Of a DNA stretch of 13,126 nt, positions 1-7,386 are shown one piece after another. A program made the translations under genes and the position numbers. Origin of the DNA: Paracoccaceae bacterium (GTDB lineage Bacteria > Pseudomonadota > Alphaproteobacteria > Rhodobacterales > Rhodobacteraceae); the NCBI GenBank assembly GCA_003565055.1, contig PXDM01000214.1, positions 1 to 13,126 on the forward strand, given 5' to 3'. Position 1 is the stretch's first letter. Each line of letters opens with the position of its first letter. The notes beneath the pieces are model-generated. The model worked only from the letters and a program-made list of their open reading frames with translations, searched no databases and was not told the origin of the DNA.

Positions 1-1
1 C

Positions 2-283
2 TGCCATTCCCTGATCCCCGACGACCATGCCCGCGCGGGGCCAAGCCTGCACGGGATTTTCGGGCAGCAGATTGCCTCTCAGCCCGGCTATGACTATTCG
101 GAGGCCATGCAGTCCATGGACCTGACATGGACCCCCGAAACTGTGGCCGAGCTTTTCGAATACGGCCCCGAAGCCTACACGCCCGGATCGCGCATGCCCG
201 AACAGCGCATCGCTGCGCCCGAGGATCGTCAGGCGCTGGTCGAGTTCATCGCCCGCGCGACCGAGGCCACGCCCGCACCGTGA
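2..283 (+). CDS. Class I cytochrome c, C-terminal fragment
   Basis: This is the 3' part of a gene that begins before the window; 93 residues are visible. The fragment opens with Cys-His, the last two residues of a CxxCH haem attachment site, followed by GPSLHG, the usual post-haem segment of small class I cytochromes c. A Tyr/Ser stretch (YDYSEAM) and a conserved Trp follow, then PGSRMPEQ, where the Met at visible residue 65 should be the sixth (axial) haem ligand. The protein is therefore probably a small periplasmic electron carrier. The rest of the haem site and any signal peptide lie upstream. Its stop at 281-283 is 112 bases before the preferred start of the next gene. Nothing links it functionally to the downstream block, and which electron-transfer chain it serves cannot be told. 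Confidence 0.85.
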   Translation, partial: CHSLIPDDHARAGPSLHGIFGQQIASQPGYDYSEAMQSMDLTWTPETVAELFEYGPEAYTPGSRMPEQRIAAPEDRQALVEFIARATEATPAP

Positions 284-395
284 CAGGACCGCACCTGCCT
301 GCGTCACAGCCGAGCCTTGCCATTCCGGGCATTCAGTGACAGCTTGCCCCAAGAGCAATTTTGGCATCAGATATTTCCCCGATTGGGTCGCTTCG

Positions 396-1661
396 ATGGC
401 TATTCCGTTCCATGTCAGCGAGATGCTGAACCGAATTCGGGCGCGGTTCGCGAAGGCTCCGCTGTATGAGCGCCTTGCGCCGCGTGATACGGATTTCGCG
501 GCCCTGCGCCCGGTCCGCAAGGCCACAGCGGCCTCGGTCGCGACCTATTGGACCCGGCTCGCCGCCACCACTGACGAGCGCGACCGCGAGGCCATTGCCG
601 ACCCGCTCACCATGGCCCAGCCAGAGCAATTCACGCCCCATATCGAGAATTTCATCGGCACGGTGAAACTGCCCGTGGGGATCATCGGTCCCCTGCGGAT
701 CAACGGGTTGAGTGCGCATGGTGACTTTCATGTGCCCCTGGCCACGACCGAGGCCGCGCTCGTCGCCTCCTATGCGCGCGGGGCGCATGCGGCGACGAAA
801 TCGGGCGGCGTCAGCACGGCGCTGCTCTATGAAGGGGTGATCCGCACCCCGGCCTTTGTGCTCGATAACCTGCTGGATGCCGGTATCTTCGTCGAATGGG
901 TGGTGAGCGAGATCGACCAGCTCAAAGCCGCCGCCGAGGCCACCACGCGCCACGGCAAGCTCGTCTCGCTGGAGCCGGTGATCGACAATAACATCGTCTT
1001 TCTGATCTGCCGCTACACGACCGGCGATGCGGCGGGGCAGAATATGGTGACCATCGCCACGAATGCGCTCTGCGAAGACATTGCCGCGCGCTGTCCGGTG
1101 GTGCTGAAGGCGTGGTATATCGAGGGCAATTTCTCGGGCGACAAGAAAGCCTCCTTTCTGGGGCTGGTGACGGGGCGCGGGCGCAAGGTCAGCGCGTCCG
1201 TGACCTTGCGGGCCGATGTGGTGCGGCAGGTCTTGGGCACGAGCGTTCAGGACATGCTCGATTACGGCCAGGTCGCCAATCTCGGCGCGCTTTTGTCAGG
1301 GCAACTCGGCGCGCAGGCGCATTATGCCAACGGGCTCGCGGCGCTCTATATCGCCACGGGTCAGGATGCGGCCTGCGTGGCCGAAAGCGCGATCGGGATC
1401 ACCCGGATGGAAGCGCGCGGGGCGGATCTGTTTTGCAGCGTGACAATGCCGAATATCCTCGTGGGCTCGGTCGGGGGCGGCACCTCGCTGCCCAGCCAGT
1501 CGGCGGGTCTCAACATCCTCGGGCTCAAAGGCGCAGGGCATGGCGCGGCGCTCGCCGAAGTGGTGGCGGCGACCTGCCTGTGTGGCGAGATCTCCATCGT
1601 CGCGGCCATCGCTGCCGGGCATTTCACCCGCGCACATGAAAATCTGGCGCGGCACCGATGA
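396..1661 (+). CDS. Hydroxymethylglutaryl-CoA reductase, class I type
   Basis: HMG-CoA reductase converts HMG-CoA to mevalonate with NAD(P)H, the committed step of the mevalonate pathway. The 421-residue protein carries the whole set of class I signatures: ENFIGTVKLPVGIIGPL at about 84-100, PLATTEAALVAS with the catalytic Glu119, the GDAAGQNM nucleotide/substrate motif at 210-217 (a variant of the eukaryotic DAMGMNM), SGDKKAS with Lys250, ATGQDAA with Asp324, VGGGTSLPSQ near 359-368, and a C-terminal AAGHFTRAH with His414. All four catalytic residues (Glu, Lys, Asp, His) are present. There are no N-terminal membrane helices, so it should be soluble. The start is uncertain: a GTG at 336 (441 residues) and an ATG at 423 (412 residues) are alternatives, and none has a convincing ribosome binding site; 396 is preferred because bases 336-395 are less GC-rich and look non-coding. 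It is the first gene of the coupled block and overlaps the next by ATGA. No other mevalonate gene is in the window. Confidence 0.93.
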   Translation: MAIPFHVSEMLNRIRARFAKAPLYERLAPRDTDFAALRPVRKATAASVATYWTRLAATTDERDREAIADPLTMAQPEQFTPHIENFIGTVKLPVGIIGPLRINGLSAHGDFHVPLATTEAALVASYARGAHAATKSGGVSTALLYEGVIRTPAFVLDNLLDAGIFVEWVVSEIDQLKAAAEATTRHGKLVSLEPVIDNNIVFLICRYTTGDAAGQNMVTIATNALCEDIAARCPVVLKAWYIEGNFSGDKKASFLGLVTGRGRKVSASVTLRADVVRQVLGTSVQDMLDYGQVANLGALLSGQLGAQAHYANGLAALYIATGQDAACVAESAIGITRMEARGADLFCSVTMPNILVGSVGGGTSLPSQSAGLNILGLKGAGHGAALAEVVAATCLCGEISIVAAIAAGHFTRAHENLARHR

Positions 1662-2566
1662 CCCCTGCCGCGCTCTGGACCTATCAGAAAGAACGCTTCC
1701 CGCTGGCCAAGACCGTGCCCTTGCTGGCCGTCTTCTCGGCTGCGAGCATTTGCGTGTCTGCCGAAATGGCCGGGCGGCACCTGCCGGGCTGGGGGGCGTT
1801 CGCGGCGGGGTTCGCTGTGGCGATGCTCTTGTTCTTCCAGATGCGGGTCTGCGACGAATGGAAAGACCTGGAGGACGACCGACGCCTGCGCCCCGACCGG
1901 CCCATCCCGCGCGGTCTGATCTCACTGCGCGCCGTGCTGTCGCTGGGGCTTGCCTCGCTGCCGCTGACCGCCTTCGCGGCATGGGCCTGGCACCCGCCGC
2001 TTCTGTGGCCGCTTGCGCTGGTCTGGCTCTGGCTCGCGGCGATGACGGCAGAGTTCGGCGTTGCGGATTGGCTCAAGGCGCGGCCAGTGCTTTACCTCAT
2101 CAGCCATATGGCGATCATGCCGCTGATCGACCTGCTTCTGACCGCGATGGAATGGCTGCCTGCTGGGGGTCCGGCCTTTTGGCTCTGGCTGTTTCTGGCG
2201 CTGTCTTTCGTCAATGGCTGCGTGTTGGAAATCGGGCGCAAGCTCTGGGCACCTGAGAGTGAAATCGCCGGGGTCGACAGCTATTCCGGCCTCTGGGGGC
2301 CGCGCAAGGGCGCGGCGATCTGGGCGGGCGCGGTTCTGGCGTCATGGGCGCTTCTGGTCGGGGTCGGGGCTGTGACAGGCGCGCTCTGGGTGGCCCTGGG
2401 GATCGGCGGGGCGGGCGTGCTCTTTTGCCTGCGCGCCGCCATGGCCTATGCGGCGGCCCCCAGCATCGCGGCGCAAAAGCGCCTCGACACTCTGGCGGGG
2501 CTCTGGGTGTTTCTGTGCTACGCGCTCGCAGGCTTCGCGCCGATGGTAACAAGGATGCTCTGGTGA
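1658..2566 (+). CDS. UbiA-family membrane prenyltransferase
   Basis: UbiA-family enzymes move a prenyl group from its diphosphate to an acceptor within the membrane. The 302-residue product is strongly hydrophobic, with roughly eight membrane segments. The first Asp-rich motif, which binds the Mg-diphosphate, is visible as D66-x3-D70-x3-D74 followed by RPDRPIPRG (78-86), a classic UbiA signature. The second polar loop near 191-210 reads EIGRKLWAPE then SEIAGVDSYS; it supplies Glu191, Arg194/Lys195, Glu202 and Asp207 in place of the textbook DxxxD, a variant that I believe occurs in some uncharacterised UbiA branches. The ATG overlaps the HMG-CoA reductase stop as ATGA, indicating translational coupling. 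The acceptor is unknown: nothing in the window makes a quinone, tetrapyrrole or glycerol-1-phosphate acceptor, so assignment to UbiA, MenA, BchG or DGGGP synthase is not supported. Confidence 0.88.
   Translation: MTPAALWTYQKERFPLAKTVPLLAVFSAASICVSAEMAGRHLPGWGAFAAGFAVAMLLFFQMRVCDEWKDLEDDRRLRPDRPIPRGLISLRAVLSLGLASLPLTAFAAWAWHPPLLWPLALVWLWLAAMTAEFGVADWLKARPVLYLISHMAIMPLIDLLLTAMEWLPAGGPAFWLWLFLALSFVNGCVLEIGRKLWAPESEIAGVDSYSGLWGPRKGAAIWAGAVLASWALLVGVGAVTGALWVALGIGGAGVLFCLRAAMAYAAAPSIAAQKRLDTLAGLWVFLCYALAGFAPMVTRMLW
2551..2555 (+). promoter_or_regulatory. Shine-Dalgarno for the dikinase GTG start
   Basis: AAGGA lies seven bases before the GTG at 2563, inside the last codons of the prenyltransferase gene. 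This decides the start of the dikinase gene in an open frame that extends further upstream. Confidence 0.65.
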
Positions 2567-4983
2567 CCGCTCTCATTTCACAGGATCACGCCCACGAGGT
2601 CGCGGAGGTGGGTGGCAAGGCCGCGGCGCTTGCGCGTCTCGCGAAGTACGGCTTCGCGCCGCCTGCTTTCTTCGTCATCCGCGCAGAGGCTCTGGGCACG
2701 GATGCCCCCATCGCGGGCCTGCGCGATGCGCTGGCAGAGCTTGGTCCCGGCCCCTTCGCTGTGCGCAGTTCCGCGCGGCAGGAAGACAGCGCCGCGCATA
2801 GCCATGCAGGCCAGTTCGACACGCGGCTGAACGTGCCCGCCCCCGAGGTCGAGGCCGCCGCGCGGCAGGTCTGGCGCTCGGGCTTTTCCGACACGGTCGC
2901 CACCTACCGCGCGCTCCGAACAGGGGTCGAGGCCGAGGGACCTGCCGTCATCGTCCAGCGCATGATCGACGCCCGCGCCGCCGGTGTCGCCTTCTCCGCC
3001 GATCCGGTGACCGGGCGGCGCGACCGGGTTCTGGTCTCGGCCATTGCCGGGCTCGGCGAGCGTCTGGTCTCGGGCGAGGCAGATGGCGAAGACTGGACCA
3101 TCGGCGCATCAGCGATCTGCGCCAGCACGCCCGAGGTGCTCGACGCCGCACAGGCCGAAGCGGTCGCGGCACTGGCCCGGCGCGCGGAAACCGTCTTCGG
3201 GGCACCGCAGGATATCGAATGGGCGCTCGATGAGACCGGGCTGCACATCCTGCAATCGCGCCCCATCACCACGCCGCTCCTGCCGCTGCCCAATCCCGAT
3301 ACCGCGCTGACGATCTTCGACAATTCCAACATCGTCGAAAGCTATCCGGGGCTTGTGAGCCCGCTGACCTATTCCTTCGCCGTGCATGTCTATGCGCGCG
3401 TCTACCGCGCCTTTGTCGCGCTTCTGGGCGTGCCGGAGCGCACCATAGCCGCGCAGTCGGCGGTCTTTGGCAATATGCTGGGGCGGGTCGATGGGCGGGT
3501 CTATTACAATCTCGTCAACTGGTATCGCGCGCTGGCGCTCCTGCCGGGCTTCGCGCTCAACCGCGCCTATATGGAAACCATGATGGGGGTGGACACGCCC
3601 ATGCCGGCCGAGGTGACCGAGAGCATCGGCCCGCCCCCGGCAAGCGGTGCCGCGAAGGCGCGCGAATATCTGCGACTGGCGCGCGCGGGCGGTGGGCTGA
3701 TCTGGCAGGCGCTGTTGCTGCCGCGCACGCGCAGGCGGTTTTACGCACGGCTGAACCGGGCGCTCGACAGTGGTTTTGACCCGGACCGCGCCGGGCCGAC
3801 AGCGCTGGCGGCGGAATATCGCAAGATCGAGAGCACCTTGCTGGATCGCTGGGACGCGCCGCTGGTCAATGATTTCCTGTGCATGATCGCCTTCGGGGCC
3901 TCGCGCAACCTGCTGCGGCGCTGGCTGGGCGAGGCCGGGCTGACGCTGCATAATGACGTGATGATCGGGCAGGGCGACATCATCTCGGCGGAGCCTGCGC
4001 AGCGGATCGTGAAGATGGGGCAGATGGCGCGCGCCGCAGGGCTTGACGCGGGATTGATTGCGGAAGGGATGGCAGGGCTCGACGCGCATCCCGCGCTGCG
4101 TCAGGAGGTTGAAAGCTATCTCGAAAAATTCGGGGATCGCTGCACCGAAGAGCTGAAGCTCGAAAGCCTGACCCTGCGCGATGACCCGTCGAGCCTGCTT
4201 GCCGCCATCGTCGCCAGCGCCCAGCGAGGTGCGGCGACAGCGCATGCGCCCCGCAGCCCGGACTGGCGCGTGCTCTTGGCCAATCCGCTCAAGCGCGTCA
4301 TCGCCAAGACGGTGATTTCATGGACGAAGAATCGCGTGCGCGACCGCGAGAATCTGCGTTTCGAGCGCACGCGCATTTTCGGCCATGCGCGGCGCGTGTT
4401 TCTGGCGATGGGCCGCGAATTTGCCGCGCGCGGACTGCTCGATGCCCCGCGCGACGTGTTCTACCTGACCACCGCCGAAGTGCTGGGCGCGGTCGAGGGG
4501 TTCGGCCTCTCGGGCGATCTCAAAGCGCTGGTCGCACTGCGCAAAGCGGAAGATGCCGCGTCAGAAGAGCGCCCCGACCCGCCCGAACGCATCGAGTTGC
4601 GCGGCCCGGCCATCGCACCTGTCTGGGCAGAGGCCCCGCAGGCACAGGACGGCGCCCTGCACCGCCGCGCGACGGGCTGTTCCGCAGGGCAGGTGACCGC
4701 TGTCGCCCGCGTGATCCGCGACCCGCGCAGGCAATCGCTGGCAGCAGGCGAGATCCTCGTGGCCCGGCATACCGATCCGGGCTGGATCGCGGTGTTTTCC
4801 AATGCCTCGGCCATTGTCGTCGAGCGCGGCTCGCTCCTGTCGCATTCGGCCATTGTCGCGCGCGAATTGGGGATTCCCTGCGTCGTCGGGATGAAAGGGG
4901 CGACGCAATGGGTCACGGATGGGGAAGTGCTGCGCGTGGACGGCGCAACTGGCGACGTGGAGAAACACAATGGCGCGCTCTGA
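2563..4983 (+). CDS. Rifampin-phosphotransferase-like dikinase (PEP synthase-like ATP-grasp + phosphohistidine domain)
   Basis: Members of this family split ATP, pass a phosphate through a swivelling His domain and transfer it to a substrate (pyruvate in PpsA, rifampin in Rph). The 806-residue protein has the N-terminal ATP-grasp domain: GGKAAALARL at 17-26, FAVRSSARQED at 65-75, AGVAFSADPVTG at 140-151 and DIEWALDETGLHILQSRP at 217-234. A central region of about 240-690 begins with NIVESYPGLVSPLTYS, as in Rph-like proteins, and presumably forms the acceptor pocket. The C-terminal mobile domain has TDPGW, then GSLLSHSAIVAREL with the phospho-accepting His761, and IPCVVG. The protein ends there, without the PEP/pyruvate TIM barrel of PpsA or PpdK, so it is unlikely to be a PEP synthase. 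The GTG start overlaps the previous stop as GTGA and has a good ribosome binding site. Its acceptor is unknown; a prenyl or lipid alcohol, or its monophosphate, is a guess from context. Confidence 0.85.
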   Translation: MTALISQDHAHEVAEVGGKAAALARLAKYGFAPPAFFVIRAEALGTDAPIAGLRDALAELGPGPFAVRSSARQEDSAAHSHAGQFDTRLNVPAPEVEAAARQVWRSGFSDTVATYRALRTGVEAEGPAVIVQRMIDARAAGVAFSADPVTGRRDRVLVSAIAGLGERLVSGEADGEDWTIGASAICASTPEVLDAAQAEAVAALARRAETVFGAPQDIEWALDETGLHILQSRPITTPLLPLPNPDTALTIFDNSNIVESYPGLVSPLTYSFAVHVYARVYRAFVALLGVPERTIAAQSAVFGNMLGRVDGRVYYNLVNWYRALALLPGFALNRAYMETMMGVDTPMPAEVTESIGPPPASGAAKAREYLRLARAGGGLIWQALLLPRTRRRFYARLNRALDSGFDPDRAGPTALAAEYRKIESTLLDRWDAPLVNDFLCMIAFGASRNLLRRWLGEAGLTLHNDVMIGQGDIISAEPAQRIVKMGQMARAAGLDAGLIAEGMAGLDAHPALRQEVESYLEKFGDRCTEELKLESLTLRDDPSSLLAAIVASAQRGAATAHAPRSPDWRVLLANPLKRVIAKTVISWTKNRVRDRENLRFERTRIFGHARRVFLAMGREFAARGLLDAPRDVFYLTTAEVLGAVEGFGLSGDLKALVALRKAEDAASEERPDPPERIELRGPAIAPVWAEAPQAQDGALHRRATGCSAGQVTAVARVIRDPRRQSLAAGEILVARHTDPGWIAVFSNASAIVVERGSLLSHSAIVARELGIPCVVGMKGATQWVTDGEVLRVDGATGDVEKHNGAL

Positions 4984-6070
4984 GATCGAGGGGCGCGCGG
5001 CGTTTGACCATATCCGCTATGCCCAGCTTTGGGAGGATGCGGATATCCTGACCCGCGCTTTGGGCGCGGTCACGGGGCGCACGCTGGTCTCGATCTGCTC
5101 AGCGGGCGACAATGCGCTGGCGATGCTCACGCTCGACCCCGCGCGGGTCGTGGTGGTGGATCTGTCAGCAGCGCAGATCGCTTGCCTCAAGCTGCGCATC
5201 GCGGCCTGTCAGACGCTGAGCCACGCGGAATTTCTGGAACTGATGGGCGCGCGCCCCTCCGCCCGGCGCAAGGCCTTGCTCGCGCGCGCGTCAGAGGCGC
5301 TCGACCCTGACACGCGGGCCTTCTGGTCTGCGCAGGCCGAGGATGTCGCCTCTCACGGCGCAGGCGGGGTCGGCAAATTCGAGCGTTATTTCCGCATCTT
5401 CCGTCGATGGTGCCTGCCGCTTGTGCATAGCCGCGCCACGCGGGCCGCGATCTTCACACCGCGCGACCGGGCCGGGCGACAGGCGTTTTTCGACACGCGC
5501 TTTGACACATGGCGCTGGCGGCTCTTGCTCAAGGTGTTTTTCTCGCGCTTCGTGATGGGGCGGATGGGGCGCGACAAGGCATTTTTCGACCATGTCGAAG
5601 GCAGCCCCGCCGAGCATGTGGCCCGCCGCATCCACCATGCGGCAGTCGAAACGGACCCCTCACAGAACCCCTATCTGCACTGGATCATCACCGGCACGCA
5701 TGGCGACGCCCTGCCGATGGCTTGGCGGGCGGAGCATTACGCGCAGATCCGCGCGCGCTGCGACCGGATCGAGATCCGCCCCGGCTCGCTCGAAGCCTTC
5801 ATCGAGACAGGCGAGAAAGCCCATGGTTTCAACCTTTCGGATATTTTTGAATATATGTCCGAGCCTGTCTTCGCGCAGGTCTATGCGCGCATCCTGAGCG
5901 CGGCGGCGCCCGGCGCGCGGCTGGTCTATTGGAACATGATGGCCCCGCGCCGCGTGCCCGCCCCCCTGAGCGCGCAGGTCACCCGGCTGCGCGCGCTGGA
6001 GGATGCGCTCAAGGCGCAGGACAAGGCGTTTTTCTATTCCGATTTCGTGGTCGAGGAAACGGTCGGGTGA
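4970..6070 (+). CDS. BtaA-like S-adenosylmethionine 3-amino-3-carboxypropyl transferase (DUF3419)
   Basis: BtaA uses the aminocarboxypropyl arm of SAM, rather than its methyl, to make diacylglyceryl homoserine, the precursor of betaine lipids. The 366-residue product has the DUF3419 hallmarks: VSICSAGDNAL at 40-50 (SAM-binding loop), VVVDLSAAQ at 61-69 (strand-2 acidic residue and following helix), GKFERYF in the middle, FNLSDIFEYMSE at about 287-298, and RLVYWNMMAPR near 317-326. It is in the size range of BtaA. The ATG sits six bases after GGAGA and overlaps the dikinase gene by 14 bases; a longer in-frame reading from upstream lacks a comparable start site. The partner N-methyltransferase BtaB, normally adjacent in betaine-lipid operons, is absent from the window, so either methylation is encoded elsewhere or this enzyme modifies a different acceptor made by the cluster. 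The family is firm; the acceptor is unknown. Confidence 0.87.
   Translation: MARSEIEGRAAFDHIRYAQLWEDADILTRALGAVTGRTLVSICSAGDNALAMLTLDPARVVVVDLSAAQIACLKLRIAACQTLSHAEFLELMGARPSARRKALLARASEALDPDTRAFWSAQAEDVASHGAGGVGKFERYFRIFRRWCLPLVHSRATRAAIFTPRDRAGRQAFFDTRFDTWRWRLLLKVFFSRFVMGRMGRDKAFFDHVEGSPAEHVARRIHHAAVETDPSQNPYLHWIITGTHGDALPMAWRAEHYAQIRARCDRIEIRPGSLEAFIETGEKAHGFNLSDIFEYMSEPVFAQVYARILSAAAPGARLVYWNMMAPRRVPAPLSAQVTRLRALEDALKAQDKAFFYSDFVVEETVG
6053..6057 (+). promoter_or_regulatory. Shine-Dalgarno for the kinase-like membrane protein GTG start
   Basis: GAGGA lies nine bases before the GTG at 6067, within the 3' end of the BtaA-like gene. It supports that GTG over more upstream starts in the same frame. 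Confidence 0.6.
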
Positions 6071-7386
6071 GTGTCGCGGCGCAACTGCTCATCGCGTTCG
6101 GGTCGGTTGCCGCATTGCTCATCGTGATGGCACAGGCGCGCCGGCTGCCGGTCAGCGCCGAAGTCAAACGCAAGCTCGTGCATGTCGGCACAGGCCTCTA
6201 TGCGATGGGCCTGCCATGGCTTTTCCCTGATCGTTGGCCGGTTTACATGATCGTCGCGCTGACGCTTGTGGTGATGGTCGCGCTGCGCCTGCCGCAGATC
6301 GCCGGGCGTCTGGGCGAGGCCGTGCATTCGGTCGAACGGCGCTCCTACGGCGATTTCCTGCTTGCGATCTCAGTGGGCCTGTGTTTCTTCTTCGCCGATG
6401 GGGAGGCGCTTTTCTACGTGCTGCCCATCGCGGTCCTGACCCTCGCCGATGCCGCTGCGGCCCTTGCGGGCACGACCTATGGCACGCGCCGCTTCAAGGT
6501 CGAGGAGGGCGTGAAAAGCGTCGAAGGCACTGTCGTCTTCTTCGTCATCACCTTGCTGGTCGCGCTCATCAGCCTGATGTTCCTGTCGGACCTGCCGCCG
6601 CTGAGCATCCTGACGCTGGCGCTTCTGGTCGCGGGCTTCGGCACGCTGGTCGAGGCGCAGAGCTGGCGCGGCTATGACAACCTCTTCCTGCCACTGGGGC
6701 TTCTGATGCTGCTGCAAGGCCATAGCACAAGCCCCCTGCAAGATTTGCTGCCCATCGCCGCAGTTTTCGCGCTGGCTGTGCTCGCCGCGCGCTATATCGG
6801 GCCGCGCTTCGGCCTCTCGACCCATGCCGCGCGGGTCTATGTCGTGGCGATGTTCCTGATCCTCGCGACGGTCGAATTGCAGAACGCGATCTTGCCCGCG
6901 CTGGTGCTGCTCGCGCATGCCTGGGCCTGCGCACGCAATCCCGGCGGCGATGATTTCGAGGCGCTGGATATCATCGCGGCGCTTGCGCTTTTCAGCTTCG
7001 GCTGGCTGGCGCTGGGCACCGCTCTGGGCTGGAACGCGGTGCAATTCTACGGCCTGACCGCGATGGGGCTCGTCATGGGGCTGACCACGCTGGCCCTGCG
7101 GCGCGCGCTGATCTGGGTGCCGGTGATCGCACTGGCGCTCATTGGCCTGCGCCAGATCGTGACCTGGCTCAACCCGCCGCCCAGCCTCTGGGCGGAGCCG
7201 CTTCTGGTCCTGGCCTGCCTCTGCCTGAGCCTGAGCGCGCTGGCCAGCGCCGTGCTGCCGGGGGCGTTCTTCCGGCACCGGGTCTTGAAACTGACCGTGC
7301 TCTCGATGATCCTGCCGCTGGGCTATTACGCGTGGGCCGTCATGGATCAGCCCAGCCCGCCCCCAGCCATCGGAGAACCGCTGTGA
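6067..7386 (+). CDS. Phytol/dolichol kinase-like (CDP-DAG synthase superfamily) membrane protein with extra C-terminal membrane domain
   Basis: This family includes CTP-dependent phytol and dolichol kinases and phosphatidate cytidylyltransferases. Four family motifs are visible in the first 210 of 439 residues: EVKRKLVHVGTG (32-43, the RKxxH element), LTLADAAAALAGTTYGTRRF (124-143, with an Asp and the YG turn), KSVEGTVVFF (150-159, the K-x2-EG element), and GFGTLVEA then RGYDNLFLPL (190-210, the Glu ... DN-x3-P element). The kinase reading fits better than cytidylyltransferase because of the RKxxH and DN-x3-P pattern. Residues about 220-439 add a second block of hydrophobic helices not needed by the family, roughly doubling its size. 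The GTG overlaps the previous stop (GTGA). A phosphorylated prenyl or other lipid alcohol is the likely product and would suit the prenyltransferase in the same block, but the substrate is not shown by sequence. Confidence 0.78.
   Translation: MSVAAQLLIAFGSVAALLIVMAQARRLPVSAEVKRKLVHVGTGLYAMGLPWLFPDRWPVYMIVALTLVVMVALRLPQIAGRLGEAVHSVERRSYGDFLLAISVGLCFFFADGEALFYVLPIAVLTLADAAAALAGTTYGTRRFKVEEGVKSVEGTVVFFVITLLVALISLMFLSDLPPLSILTLALLVAGFGTLVEAQSWRGYDNLFLPLGLLMLLQGHSTSPLQDLLPIAAVFALAVLAARYIGPRFGLSTHAARVYVVAMFLILATVELQNAILPALVLLAHAWACARNPGGDDFEALDIIAALALFSFGWLALGTALGWNAVQFYGLTAMGLVMGLTTLALRRALIWVPVIALALIGLRQIVTWLNPPPSLWAEPLLVLACLCLSLSALASAVLPGAFFRHRVLKLTVLSMILPLGYYAWAVMDQPSPPPAIGEPL
7372..7377 (+). 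promoter_or_regulatory. Shine-Dalgarno for the GNAT-like gene GTG start
   Basis: GGAGAA lies five bases before the GTG at 7383 and fixes that start, which again overlaps the preceding stop as GTGA. Confidence 0.65.

Noticed and set aside
280..307. Inverted repeat GTGAC...GTCAC overlapping the cytochrome stop codon, a possible terminator
   Set aside because: The stem is short, needs a two-base bulge to extend, and no T tract follows.
3109..4245. A 378-codon open frame on the minus strand opposite the dikinase gene
   Set aside because: Low-information Arg/Gln-rich product, no ribosome binding site or motif, and fully inside a well-supported gene.
2563..4983. Annotation as phosphoenolpyruvate synthase (PpsA)
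   Set aside because: The C-terminal PEP/pyruvate-binding barrel is absent; the protein ends just after the phosphohistidine domain.
4970..6070. Annotation of the block as a betaine-lipid (DGTS) operon
   Set aside because: Only a BtaA-like gene is present; no BtaB-type methyltransferase, and the six other genes are not part of that pathway.
1658..7386. A photosynthesis or phytol-salvage locus (prenyltransferase plus phytol-kinase-like gene)
   Set aside because: No bch, crt or puf-type gene is in the window, and the UbiA-like protein lacks specific evidence for a chlorophyll synthase role.
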